46,411 nucleotides of DNA, taken from NCBI GenBank assembly GCA_016281805.1, contig JAEEJJ010000075.1, positions 1 through 46,411 of the forward strand, written 5' to 3'. Made by a program: the position numbers and the translations under genes. Under the pieces are notes generated by a model that had not been told where the DNA came from, ran no database searches, and saw only the letters and a list, made by a program, of their open reading frames with translations. Every line of letters starts with the position of its first letter. The stretch's first letter is position 1. This DNA comes from Clostridiales bacterium. Its GTDB lineage: Bacteria > Bacillota > Clostridia > Oscillospirales > UBA644. This document shows, in pieces, positions 16,682 through 23,657 of the stretch.

Positions 16682-17459
16682 TTACTTTCTTCTCCGGGTT
16701 TTCAATGCCGATCAGCTTTTTGTAGCATGAAACTGTTTCATCTATTTCACCTAAAGCTACGGGTTTTCCTTTTTGAAGTATTAGTCCTTTATTGCATATA
16801 TTCTGAACGAGTTCCAGCGAATGCGAAACAAAAAGCACAGTGGTTTTATCGTTTATGATTTTCATTAATCTCTCTTCGCTTTTTTTTCGGAATTTTGCAT
16901 CCCCGACCGCGAATACTTCATCAAGTATCAGTATGTCCGGATTGATCGAAGTGCAGATCGCAAAACCGAGCCTGCTCCGCATACCCGATGAGTAATTTTT
17001 GATCGGAACGTCTGCAAAATCTTCAAGTTCGGCGAAAGTGATGATTTCATTTATACGTTCTGAAAGGAACGAACGCGAATAGCCAAGTATCGTCCCGTAA
17101 AGATATATGTTTTCAACGGCGTTGTAATAGCTGTTGAATCCTGCTCCCAGTTCAAGCAACGGCGCTAATGTGCCGTGTTTTTCTATATATCCTTCGTTAG
17201 GCGTGTAAATATCTGAGATCGCTTTCAAAAGAGTGCTTTTGCCTGATCCGTTAGTTCCGAGGATCGCAAGTCTGTCTCCGGGATAAAGCGTGAAGCTTAT
17301 GTTCCGCAATGCCCAGAATTTTTGTCTGTGTTCAGGTCTTTGACCTTTCAGAGTGTCCAGCAATGTGTCTTTTAAATATGCGCTGTGGTTTCTGCCCAGA
17401 TAAAGCTGTATGCCTAAGTCGGATACGACAACTGACGGTGTCGTGTTATTATCAGGCAT
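16674..17459 (-). CDS. ABC transporter ATP-binding protein for polysaccharide export (Wzt/TagH type)
   Basis: 261 residues. Walker A is GTNGSGKST (68-76), the signature is SSGMRSRLGF (157-166) and Walker B is ILILDEVFAVGD (176-187) with catalytic Glu181. The stretch GTLAPLLELGAGFNSYY is diagnostic for polysaccharide and teichoic-acid exporters. Unlike full-length O-antigen Wzt proteins, it has no C-terminal carbohydrate-binding domain, so it probably does not recognise a chain-terminating cap. The start at 17459 has GGGAGG 7 bases upstream; an in-frame ATG 51 bases earlier lacks this. It is the first gene of a five-gene operon driven by the promoter at 17555-17583. Confidence 0.9.
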   Translation of the reverse strand: MPDNNTTPSVVVSDLGIQLYLGRNHSAYLKDTLLDTLKGQRPEHRQKFWALRNISFTLYPGDRLAILGTNGSGKSTLLKAISDIYTPNEGYIEKHGTLAPLLELGAGFNSYYNAVENIYLYGTILGYSRSFLSERINEIITFAELEDFADVPIKNYSSGMRSRLGFAICTSINPDILILDEVFAVGDAKFRKKSEERLMKIINDKTTVLFVSHSLELVQNICNKGLILQKGKPVALGEIDETVSCYKKLIGIENPEKKVNV

Positions 17460-17554
17460 TAAAATGCCTCCCAAAACATTGAATATATGCAGAGCATCAT
17501 ATGAAAACACATATAAGTCTCCGTGATTCAGTAGTTATTATCTACAATTTGTTT

Positions 17555-17583
17555 ATTATAACATAAGAACTGTCAATTTGCAA
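17555..17583 (-). promoter_or_regulatory. Promoter of the polysaccharide operon (extended -10)
   Basis: On the minus strand, TTGCAA (17583-17578), 17 bases, TATAAT (17560-17555), with TG one base before the -10 (TGTTATAAT). A perfect TTGACA also occurs at 17576-17571 but is badly spaced from this -10. The leader to the ATPase start is about 90 bases. Confidence 0.65.
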
Positions 17584-17675
17584 GTAATATGTAAATAAAA
17601 TCAATATTTTTTCATTTTTTTCATTATTTATGTATTGATTCTGACGGTTTATTGCGAGAGTTGCGCATTTTGAAC

Positions 17676-17703
17676 TTGACATTTTGGATTTTTATGCTAA
17701 AAT
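17676..17703 (+). promoter_or_regulatory. Promoter of the flavin-reductase-like gene
   Basis: TTGACA (17676-17681), 16 bases, TAAAAT (17698-17703), with TG one base upstream of the -10. The ATG follows about 37 bases later, with CGGAGG before it. Confidence 0.7.
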
Positions 17704-17739
17704 AATAAGGTAAATGTAAAAATTAACGGAGGACTCAAT

Positions 17740-18309
17740 ATGAGAAAAAATTTAGGTATTCAGCCGGCTCTTTTTCCAATGCCGGTGGTAATAGTTGCCG
17801 CTTACGGCGCAGACGGTAATATTTGCGCGATGAACGCGGCATGGGCACAGATATGCGATATGGATAAAATAGCTCTTTTTATCGATTCTGACCACAAAAC
17901 AACAAAAAACATTATGGAAACAAAAGCATTTACTGTCAGCATAGCCGATGTCGCAAATATCGAGCCTGCAGACTTTTTCGGTATCGCTACGGGAAACAAA
18001 ATGCCCGATAAATTCGAGCGCAGCGGATGCCATGCCCAAAAAAGCGAATTTGTAAATGCTCCGATAATAACGGACTTCCCAGTAACTATCGAGTGTGAGC
18101 TTGCAGAGGAAATAAATACAGAAAACATGCATGCCATTGTGGGAAAAATCGTCAACGTCAGCGCCGATGAAAATGTTGTAGGCGAAAAGGACAAGATCCT
18201 TCCCGAAAAAGTCAACGCATTGATATTTGATCAGTACAGAAACGGATATTATGCCGTCGGAGAAAAAGTCGGACAGGCCTGGAACGCAGGAAAAGGACTT
18301 GTGAAATAA
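17740..18309 (+). CDS. Flavin reductase-like, FMN-binding split-barrel protein (flavoredoxin type)
   Basis: 189 residues, the size of single-domain flavin-reductase-like proteins. The N-terminal RKNLGIQPALFPMPVVIV and the early CAMNAAWAQICDMDKIALFI segment are typical of clostridial flavoredoxin-like proteins. These bind FMN in a split barrel and pass electrons in anaerobic redox chains. No transmembrane or signal region. It is the first gene of a plus-strand redox cluster, has its own promoter, and ends in a hairpin terminator just before the TetR gene, so it may be independently transcribed. The electron donor and acceptor are unknown; the iron-sulfur flavoprotein and rubredoxin encoded downstream are plausible partners. 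Confidence 0.82.
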   Translation: MRKNLGIQPALFPMPVVIVAAYGADGNICAMNAAWAQICDMDKIALFIDSDHKTTKNIMETKAFTVSIADVANIEPADFFGIATGNKMPDKFERSGCHAQKSEFVNAPIITDFPVTIECELAEEINTENMHAIVGKIVNVSADENVVGEKDKILPEKVNALIFDQYRNGYYAVGEKVGQAWNAGKGLVK

Positions 18310-18336
18310 TAAGCAAGCGCATAAAGGCTGCTTATT
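18308..18336 (+). terminator. Terminator after the flavin-reductase-like gene
   Basis: AATAAGCA/TGCTTATT stem (18308-18315 and 18329-18336) overlapping the stop codon and followed by TTAG. The T-tract is weak, so partial read-through into the TetR gene is possible. Confidence 0.5.
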
Positions 18337-18381
18337 TTAGGCTCTGACGGAATAAACACAGTGATTTTCACGGGTGATTGC

Positions 18382-18933
18382 ATGAAACGAAAAACAGCAA
18401 AAGAAATCCTTTCCGATTCATTTCAGGAGCTTGCCGCTGAAAAAAGCATCGATAAAATAACCATCAGGGATATCACCGATAACTGCGGATATTCTCCTGC
18501 CACTTTTTATCGCAATTTCAAAGATAAATACGATCTTATAGCATGGGAATATTCGAGAGTCGTTTCCGATTTTTTCGATAAGATAAACGTATCGGGATAC
18601 GAATGGAAACAAACTCTTTCCGATGCCGCAGTCTGGTTCAGTTCCGAGAAAGAATATCTCGCAAATCTGCTTCAGCACACCACGGGTCACGACTCTTTTA
18701 TGCGCTATATGGTTGAGATCAATTATACTTCTCTTGAAAAATATATTCTTGCCGCCGTAAATAAACGCTCGCTGACTGCAATGGAAAAAATGACGGCAAG
18801 AACATACTGTCTTGGTACTGTAGGCATTACCTGCGAGTGGATCCTTGGCAAAGTGAATGCTTCGATAGGGGAGATTTCCGAACTGTATCTGAATACTGTT
18901 CCCGATTTACTGAAAAAATATCTTCTTAATTGA
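18382..18933 (+). CDS. TetR/AcrR-family transcriptional regulator
   Basis: 183 residues. The N-terminal helix-turn-helix (about residues 1-50) has AKEILSDSFQELAAE, then ITIRDITDNCGYSPATFYRN, then FKDKYDLIAWEY, a standard TetR DNA-binding domain. The remaining helices form the ligand-binding and dimer domain, whose inducer cannot be predicted. The start at 18382 was preferred because MKRKTAKEIL is the usual beginning and GGGTGA lies just before it; an ATG-like start 21 bases earlier adds MIFTGDC. The gene lies directly upstream of the ferritin-like/flavoprotein operon. The spacer there contains alternating GAGATA half-sites overlapping that promoter, so it probably represses those genes. Confidence 0.85.
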   Translation: MKRKTAKEILSDSFQELAAEKSIDKITIRDITDNCGYSPATFYRNFKDKYDLIAWEYSRVVSDFFDKINVSGYEWKQTLSDAAVWFSSEKEYLANLLQHTTGHDSFMRYMVEINYTSLEKYILAAVNKRSLTAMEKMTARTYCLGTVGITCEWILGKVNASIGEISELYLNTVPDLLKKYLLN

Positions 18934-18955
18934 GATAATTTATTGAATTTATCTC
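18932..18955 (+). terminator. Hairpin at the end of tetR, also a candidate operator
   Basis: GAGATAA (18932-18938) and TTATCTC (18949-18955) form a 7-bp stem that begins inside the tetR stop codon. ATTTTG follows, so it may be a weak terminator. The same GAGATA/TATCTC words recur 8 and 38 bases further on, so it may equally be an operator half of a repeated regulator site. Confidence 0.45.
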
Positions 18956-18962
18956 ATTTTGA

Positions 18963-18998
18963 GAGATATATACTGATTTGTGAGTTGAATTCTATCTC
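18963..18998 (+). promoter_or_regulatory. GAGATA/TATCTC half-sites, candidate TetR operator
   Basis: GAGATA at 18963-18968 and TATCTC at 18993-18998, the second lying between the -35 and -10 of the next promoter. With the pair at 18932-18955 there are four half-sites in alternating orientation in 67 bases. This suits binding by a dimeric TetR regulator encoded immediately upstream. Confidence 0.4.
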
Positions 18999-19013
18999 CT
19001 TTTTCAGTATAAT
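18985..19013 (+). promoter_or_regulatory. Promoter of the ferritin-like/flavoprotein operon
   Basis: TTGAAT (18985-18990), 17 bases, TATAAT (19008-19013). The -35 is imperfect, as in many regulated promoters, and a TATCTC half-site lies in the spacer. Confidence 0.65.
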
Positions 19014-19065
19014 ATTTAAAAAGTAAACATAAATACTTAAAAAAAGTGAAGCGGAGGAACAGTTT

Positions 19066-19515
19066 ATGACTAAAATCGAATTTTTAAAAGAGCTTGCAAA
19101 GGGATGGTTCGGCAATTCTCAGCAGCATTCCATTCACGCGCAGCTTCTCAAGGCGCGCGGTTTAAATAAACTTTCAGACAAAATAATGGCAGAATCGGAC
19201 GAAGAATGGGAAGAGGCAAAAAAAGTCAACGCCCGTCTTATCGAGCTCGGAGAAACTCCTTCAGTAGAGCTCGCGGTCTATCCCGTTATAACGGATATCA
19301 AAGAAATGCTTGAATACGACTGCAAAGACTCTTCTGAGGCGCTTCCCATGATGAGCAGATCACTTGCATTGTTTGATGACGACTACGTTACCAAACGTAT
19401 GATCGAAGAATTTATAATCGATGAGCAGGATCATTTCAACTGGGTCAAAGGCCATCTTTGTCTTATCGAGCAGATCGGCATCGAAAATTACATTATCGAA
19501 ATGCTCGGAGAATAA
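19066..19515 (+). CDS. Ferritin-like (bacterioferritin-type) domain protein
   Basis: 149 residues, four-helix-bundle size. The last helix, EEFIIDEQDHFNWVKGH, carries the ExxH pair Glu120/His123 and matches the bacterioferritin helix that ends in a second ligand pair and LIEQIG. The first helix, SIHAQLLKARGL, aligns with the bacterioferritin INQYFLHAR region. However, the usual first-helix Glu aligns with Gln19, and the second-helix ExxH becomes ExxE (Glu47/Glu50). The di-iron site may therefore be altered or absent; this alignment was made by eye. GCGGAGG precedes the ATG. It is followed 12 bases later by the iron-sulfur flavoprotein gene in the same operon, pointing to oxygen, peroxide or iron handling. 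Confidence 0.75.
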   Translation: MTKIEFLKELAKGWFGNSQQHSIHAQLLKARGLNKLSDKIMAESDEEWEEAKKVNARLIELGETPSVELAVYPVITDIKEMLEYDCKDSSEALPMMSRSLALFDDDYVTKRMIEEFIIDEQDHFNWVKGHLCLIEQIGIENYIIEMLGE

Positions 19516-19527
19516 AAGGAGTATAAA

Positions 19528-20037
19528 ATGAAAATAGCTGTTTTTAACGGAAGTCCCCGCAATGAAAATACAGCCGCTATGATAGAAGCGTTCCGTGAGG
19601 GTGCACAGACCGCCGGACATGAAGTAGAAGTTTATCATGTTGGCAAAATGAAAATAAACGGATGCCTTGCATGCGAGTATTGCCACGGTAAGGGTGAGGG
19701 CAAATGTATTCAGAAAGACGATCTCGAAAAAATCATGCCCGCATATCTTGAATGCGATATGATCGTATATGCGTCTCCGATATACTACTTTGCGCCCACT
19801 GCTCAGATAGAAGCTGCATGGCAGAGAGTTTACTGCATAGGCAAACCTGCAAAAGCTGCCAAAGCAGCGCTTCTTCTAAGCTCCGGTTCAGGCGCATACG
19901 ACGCTGCGATCGCACAGTTTAAGGCATTCACGGCTTATACAGGCATTGAAAATGCAGGCGTTTTCACCGCAACGGGCGCAGAAAACAAGTCCGAAGCAAA
20001 ACTTGCCGAAATTAAAGCTTTTGCTGAAAAATTATAA
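19528..20037 (+). CDS. Iron-sulfur flavoprotein (NADPH-dependent FMN reductase fold)
   Basis: 169 residues. The flavodoxin-like FMN site begins KIAVFNGSPRNENTAAM. The cysteine cluster Cys46, Cys49, Cys52 and Cys60 (GCLACEYC, then C) has the compact C-x2-C-x2-C-x7-C spacing of archaeal and clostridial iron-sulfur flavoproteins, which bind FMN plus a 4Fe-4S cluster. The loop ASPIYYFAPTAQ is the standard second flavin-contact segment. It is translated from AAGGAG just after the ferritin-like gene. It is likely a cytosolic electron carrier or reductase for oxygen or peroxide detoxification; its partners are unproven. Confidence 0.85.
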   Translation: MKIAVFNGSPRNENTAAMIEAFREGAQTAGHEVEVYHVGKMKINGCLACEYCHGKGEGKCIQKDDLEKIMPAYLECDMIVYASPIYYFAPTAQIEAAWQRVYCIGKPAKAAKAALLLSSGSGAYDAAIAQFKAFTAYTGIENAGVFTATGAENKSEAKLAEIKAFAEKL

Positions 20038-20060
20038 GTTTTCAAAATAAAATATCACAT

Positions 20061-20095
20061 ACCGGTATGCCTCATCTGTACCGAGGCATATCGGT
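20061..20095 (+). terminator. Terminator after the iron-sulfur flavoprotein gene
   Basis: 13-bp stem with one G-U pair (20061-20073 and 20083-20095; core CCGGTATGCCTC), followed by TTTTC. No clear promoter was seen between it and the radical SAM gene 45 bases on, so read-through or a weak unseen promoter is needed for that gene. Confidence 0.75.
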
Positions 20096-20140
20096 TTTTC
20101 GGTAACAGGGCGTGGGAGAAAACTGTTATTGAGGTGAAAA

Positions 20141-21241
20141 ATGGAAGATAAATTTGATTTGCAGGCATATCTCACAAAAGGTGTGGAACAGATAGTTTCG
20201 GACGCAATAAAAGCAACGCTCAAAAATCCGAAAGAAAGCGCCTTTATGGCTAAGTTCGCCCTTGCTTCAAAATCCGCATCAAAAAGAAGACGTCTTCTTG
20301 AAGATTCAGGAGAACATATTCCGTCTTTTCTTATCGCAAGCATAACAAGTCAGTGCAATCTGCATTGCGCAGGCTGTTATTCCAGATGTAATCACGCTAC
20401 CGTAGACAGTGAACCGGTAAAACAGCTGTCGGGTGACGAATGGCAGAAAGTATTCAACGAAGCGGAAGAGCTCGGCATCAGTTTTATTCTGCTTGCCGGC
20501 GGGGAACCCATGCTGCGAAGAGATGTGATCGAAGCCGCGGCAAAAAAACAGAATATCCTTTTTCCGATTTTCACAAACGGAACCTTTATAGATGACCGCT
20601 ATCTTGATCTGCTTGATAAAAACCGAAATCTGCTTCCGGTCATGAGTATTGAGGGTGAAAAGGAAACGACCGATCTTCGGCGCGGAAAAGGCGTATACGA
20701 CAGACTGATTTCTAATATGGATTTATTCCGTAAAAAAGGTATTATTTTCGGAGCTTCGGTCACCGTTACCACGCAAAATATCCGAGAGGTCTCGTCAGAT
20801 GCATTCCTGAAAAATCTATCCGAAAGAGGCTGTAAAGTCGTTATTTTCGTTGAATTCGTTCCGGTCACCGACGACAGCAAGGAGCTTGCTCCAGGCGACA
20901 GCGAGCGTGAATATCTCATCGCTGAAATCGACCGTCTCAGAAAAGAACGTCCCGAAATGGTTTATCTGTCATTTCCCGGCGACGAAAAAGGTACCGGCGG
21001 ATGTGTTGCTGCAGGACGCGGATTTTTCCACATAAACTCACACGGAGGCGCGGAGCCTTGCCCGTTTTCTCCGTATTCGGATATAAATGTTCGTGATACG
21101 TCTTTGAAAGTCGCCCTTAATTCACATCTTTTTACTGAACTGCGCAACGGCGGATATCTTCTTGAAGACCATGCCGGCGGATGCGTTCTTTACGAGAAAA
21201 GAGCGCAGGTCGAAAAAATACTTGCCGCCGGAATAAAATAA
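20141..21241 (+). CDS. Radical SAM protein with C-terminal cysteine (twitch/SPASM-like) region
   Basis: 366 residues. The radical SAM 4Fe-4S motif CNLHCAGC (Cys72, Cys76, Cys79) is preceded by ITSQ and followed by the GGEP motif ([12 protein letters not shown], about 118-127). The C-terminal part has Cys288 (TGGC), Cys307 (EPCPFS) and Cys348 (GGC), suggesting a second cluster of the twitch/SPASM type, as found in peptide- or protein-modifying members. An approximately 60-residue helical N-terminal extension precedes the barrel. No precursor peptide gene is next to it. It is separated by 19 bases from the rubredoxin-fusion hydrolase and probably co-transcribed. The reaction is unknown, and the rubredoxin could be an electron source. 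Confidence 0.85.
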   Translation: MEDKFDLQAYLTKGVEQIVSDAIKATLKNPKESAFMAKFALASKSASKRRRLLEDSGEHIPSFLIASITSQCNLHCAGCYSRCNHATVDSEPVKQLSGDEWQKVFNEAEELGISFILLAGGEPMLRRDVIEAAAKKQNILFPIFTNGTFIDDRYLDLLDKNRNLLPVMSIEGEKETTDLRRGKGVYDRLISNMDLFRKKGIIFGASVTVTTQNIREVSSDAFLKNLSERGCKVVIFVEFVPVTDDSKELAPGDSEREYLIAEIDRLRKERPEMVYLSFPGDEKGTGGCVAAGRGFFHINSHGGAEPCPFSPYSDINVRDTSLKVALNSHLFTELRNGGYLLEDHAGGCVLYEKRAQVEKILAAGIK

Positions 21242-21260
21242 CAAAACAGAGGAGAAAAAA

Positions 21261-22202
21261 ATGGAGATCAAAGCAGTAAAATTCAGAACAGACGGATTTT
21301 ATTCTCAGCCCTTCTCGTTCGGCGGAGAGGAAGGTCCCGATAAATTCGATAAAAACATACGCTATCGCGGCAGTCTGCAAAATTATCTTATAGACCTCGG
21401 CAGCGAAGTTATTCTTGTAGATACCGGCCTGCCTGCAGGAACACCGGAAGAATCTCCGGATGAAAACAGCCCTGCATATACAGGCAGAGATATCTGCTCA
21501 TATATGGAAGCTTTTGAAAAGCTCGGTTACAGACCCGAACAGGTTACCGCCGTTATTCTTACCCACAGGCATTCTGATCATTCGGGTGAACTGAGATCGT
21601 TCCCTGACGCAAAAATATATGTAAATGCCGATGAAATGTCTGCCGATGAACTTCAGGGGCTCAGCAACCTTGTCCCCGTATCGTTTACAGACGGCGCATA
21701 TTATAATTTCCCCGAAAGCGCTAAAATAAGAGACGGCATATATATGATCAAAGCTAAAGGACATACCAACGGCAACAGTATTGTCATTGTAGAAAACAAC
21801 GGTCTTTTCTATATGCTTCACGGAGATATCACTTATGTCGATGAGGCGTTGTATGAAAACAAACTTTCAGTCGTATATGACGATCTTCCCGCCGCGCGAG
21901 AAACTCTTGACAGAGTCCGTGAATTTGTTCGAAATCATCCAACCGTATATTGCGGAACGCATACTCCTCAGGGATATGAAAATCTCGAAGCAAATCGGGT
22001 GATCGATCTTGATGATCCGGCAGAAACAATCCCTGCCAATATCGATTTCGGCAATCAAAAAGCTTCCGGCAAATATGTTTGCTCGATCTGCGGCTATGTT
22101 TACGATCCCGCCGAGCAAGACGGCGTTGCTTTTGATGATCTTCCAGACGACTGGAAATGCCCGAGATGCAAACAGGGTAAGGATAAATTCAATAAAGCGT
22201 AA
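21261..22202 (+). CDS. Metallo-beta-lactamase-fold hydrolase fused to rubredoxin
   Basis: 313 residues. Domain 1 (about 1-255) has the metal motif THRHSDH (His102, His104, Asp106, His107), His168, Asp189 (LHGDI) and His234 (GTHTP), close to lactonase-type metallo-hydrolases. The motif is HxHxDH, not the HxExD of flavodiiron oxygen reductases. Domain 2 (about 271-311) is a short rubredoxin with Cys274, Cys277, Cys300 and Cys303 ([10 protein letters not shown], then CPRC), which binds one iron. Fusion of an electron carrier to a hydrolase-type fold suggests a redox role. It is the last gene of the cluster, with AGAGGAG before the ATG and a strong terminator after it. The substrate is unknown. 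Confidence 0.9.
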   Translation: MEIKAVKFRTDGFYSQPFSFGGEEGPDKFDKNIRYRGSLQNYLIDLGSEVILVDTGLPAGTPEESPDENSPAYTGRDICSYMEAFEKLGYRPEQVTAVILTHRHSDHSGELRSFPDAKIYVNADEMSADELQGLSNLVPVSFTDGAYYNFPESAKIRDGIYMIKAKGHTNGNSIVIVENNGLFYMLHGDITYVDEALYENKLSVVYDDLPAARETLDRVREFVRNHPTVYCGTHTPQGYENLEANRVIDLDDPAETIPANIDFGNQKASGKYVCSICGYVYDPAEQDGVAFDDLPDDWKCPRCKQGKDKFNKA

Positions 22203-22213
22203 ACAGTATAAAA

Positions 22214-22247
22214 AAAGGACTTCTGCATTCAAATGCAGAGGTCCTTT
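22214..22247. terminator. Bidirectional terminator, convergent genes
   Basis: About 15-bp stem with one mismatch (22214-22228 and 22233-22247; core AAAGGAC/GTCCTTT and CTGCAT/ATGCAG), with an A-tract to the left. It stops both the rubredoxin-fusion gene and the opposing phosphatase gene. Confidence 0.85.
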
Positions 22248-22266
22248 AACATATGTTACAGCAAGG

Positions 22267-23622
22267 TTAATCTTTTTTCCACTTAAAGCAAAGCATCGTC
22301 ATATCGTCAAACTGATCATTGCCGTTTATAAACACATCTATCGATTTTTTGATACCGTCAAGTATTTCCGCAGGAGTGCTGTCGCTTTTGTTTTCAAAAC
22401 AATTAAGCAATCTTTCATCACCGAAAAGATTGTGCTTTTCATCTTCCGCTTCCGTAACTCCGTCCGTATACAAATAAAGCGTATCGCCTGACGTAAGTGT
22501 GATGCTGCTGCTCTTATATTTCATGTTTTCCATGCCGCCGAGAACGAAACCGTTTTTTATCTTCAAAAATTCCGCTTTATTGTCGTGCAGCAATACGGGC
22601 GGATTATGCCCTGCGCTGACAAAAGTCATTTCACCGTTTTCCGTATCAAAAACGCCTACCCATAAAGTAACAAACATTTCCGCTTCGTTTCTTGCGCACA
22701 GAGCGTTGTTTGCCATCATCACTGCATCCGAAAGGCTCGGGATATCTCTTATGCAGTTTTGAAGCGTGATTTTTGATGTTGCCATAAATAACGCGGCAGG
22801 AACACCTTTTCCCGAAACATCTCCGATAACAAACGCAATATGCGTGGGATCAACGAAAAACACATCGTAAAAATCGCCGCCCACCTCTTTTGCGGCTTCC
22901 ATTGATGCGCTTACATCAAGCCCTTCGCAGCCCGGATAGCTTTCGTTCAGCTGAGGCAGCAGTGAGTGCTGGATAACGTTTGCAACTTCAAGCTCCGACT
23001 GCATGCGGCTTTTTTCGAGCGTGAGGTTTTTCTGCTTTTCGGTATAGGTAATAATTGCGATCATCATCATAAAGCCGAGCGCATTTACTATTATAAACGG
23101 TATCGCGATCTGCTTTACTATGTCGAATGCAGTTTCAAACGGTTTTACCATTATCAGCACGATACAAAGGTGAAAAACTTCCATCAATGCGCTGAGAATG
23201 AGTGCAAAATAAGGCTTTATTATGTTCTTATGCCATTTATACGATATAAATCCGCAAATAAGACCTATGCAGCAGGTCGCCACAACACATGCCTGCGCTG
23301 TGATCCCGCCCATGGTCAGCCTGTGAACGCCTGCTATGAGCCCTGCGATCACTCCTCCAAGAGGACCGCCCGAAAATCCGGCAAGCATCGGACCTATATC
23401 TCGAACGGAAATGACTGCTCCGTTAAGATCAAAGCCGGAGATATTACCGTAAATACCGAATATTCCGCCTACAAGCCCCATGATAACGGAATAGATCCAC
23501 TGCTTTTCTGTTTTGAATATTCTTGAGATCAGATCGCTGCCGCCGATAAATGCGGAAACTGTAAGTATTACCGCCAGTGTGCCTATCAGCTTTGAAAACA
23601 TTGTACTTAATTCACTTATCAT
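22267..23622 (-). CDS. Membrane PP2C-type (SpoIIE/RsbU) serine phosphatase with LytS-like sensor
   Basis: 451 residues. The N-terminal 190 residues hold about six hydrophobic segments of the 5TM/LytS-YhcK type (DIGPMLAGFSGGPLGG, then AGVHRLTMGG). A short coiled linker (about 195-215) precedes the SpoIIE phosphatase domain, which has IQHSLLPQL, GGDFYDVF (Asp250), GDVSGKGVPAAL (Asp268), AGHNPP, YTDGVTEA (Asp387) and DDMT (Asp439/440), all of the PP2C metal-binding aspartates. Such phosphatases usually act on anti-anti-sigma factors in partner switching, but no anti-sigma or STAS gene is nearby. It lies 35 bases downstream of the nucleosidase-like gene, so the two are probably one transcript. 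The start has only a weak GAGAG site. Confidence 0.88.
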   Translation of the reverse strand: MISELSTMFSKLIGTLAVILTVSAFIGGSDLISRIFKTEKQWIYSVIMGLVGGIFGIYGNISGFDLNGAVISVRDIGPMLAGFSGGPLGGVIAGLIAGVHRLTMGGITAQACVVATCCIGLICGFISYKWHKNIIKPYFALILSALMEVFHLCIVLIMVKPFETAFDIVKQIAIPFIIVNALGFMMMIAIITYTEKQKNLTLEKSRMQSELEVANVIQHSLLPQLNESYPGCEGLDVSASMEAAKEVGGDFYDVFFVDPTHIAFVIGDVSGKGVPAALFMATSKITLQNCIRDIPSLSDAVMMANNALCARNEAEMFVTLWVGVFDTENGEMTFVSAGHNPPVLLHDNKAEFLKIKNGFVLGGMENMKYKSSSITLTSGDTLYLYTDGVTEAEDEKHNLFGDERLLNCFENKSDSTPAEILDGIKKSIDVFINGNDQFDDMTMLCFKWKKD

Positions 23623-23657
23623 AATAATCTCTCATTTTCCGTAAATAACAATCTCTT

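Noticed and set aside
20141..21241. RiPP-type peptide maturation locus around the radical SAM gene
   Set aside because: No short precursor peptide, protease or exporter gene was found beside it, although the C-terminal cysteines would suit a peptide modifier.
21261..22202. Flavodiiron (rubredoxin-oxygen reductase) protein
   Set aside because: The metal motif is HxHxDH rather than HxExD and there is no flavodoxin domain, so it was called a hydrolase-fold/rubredoxin fusion.
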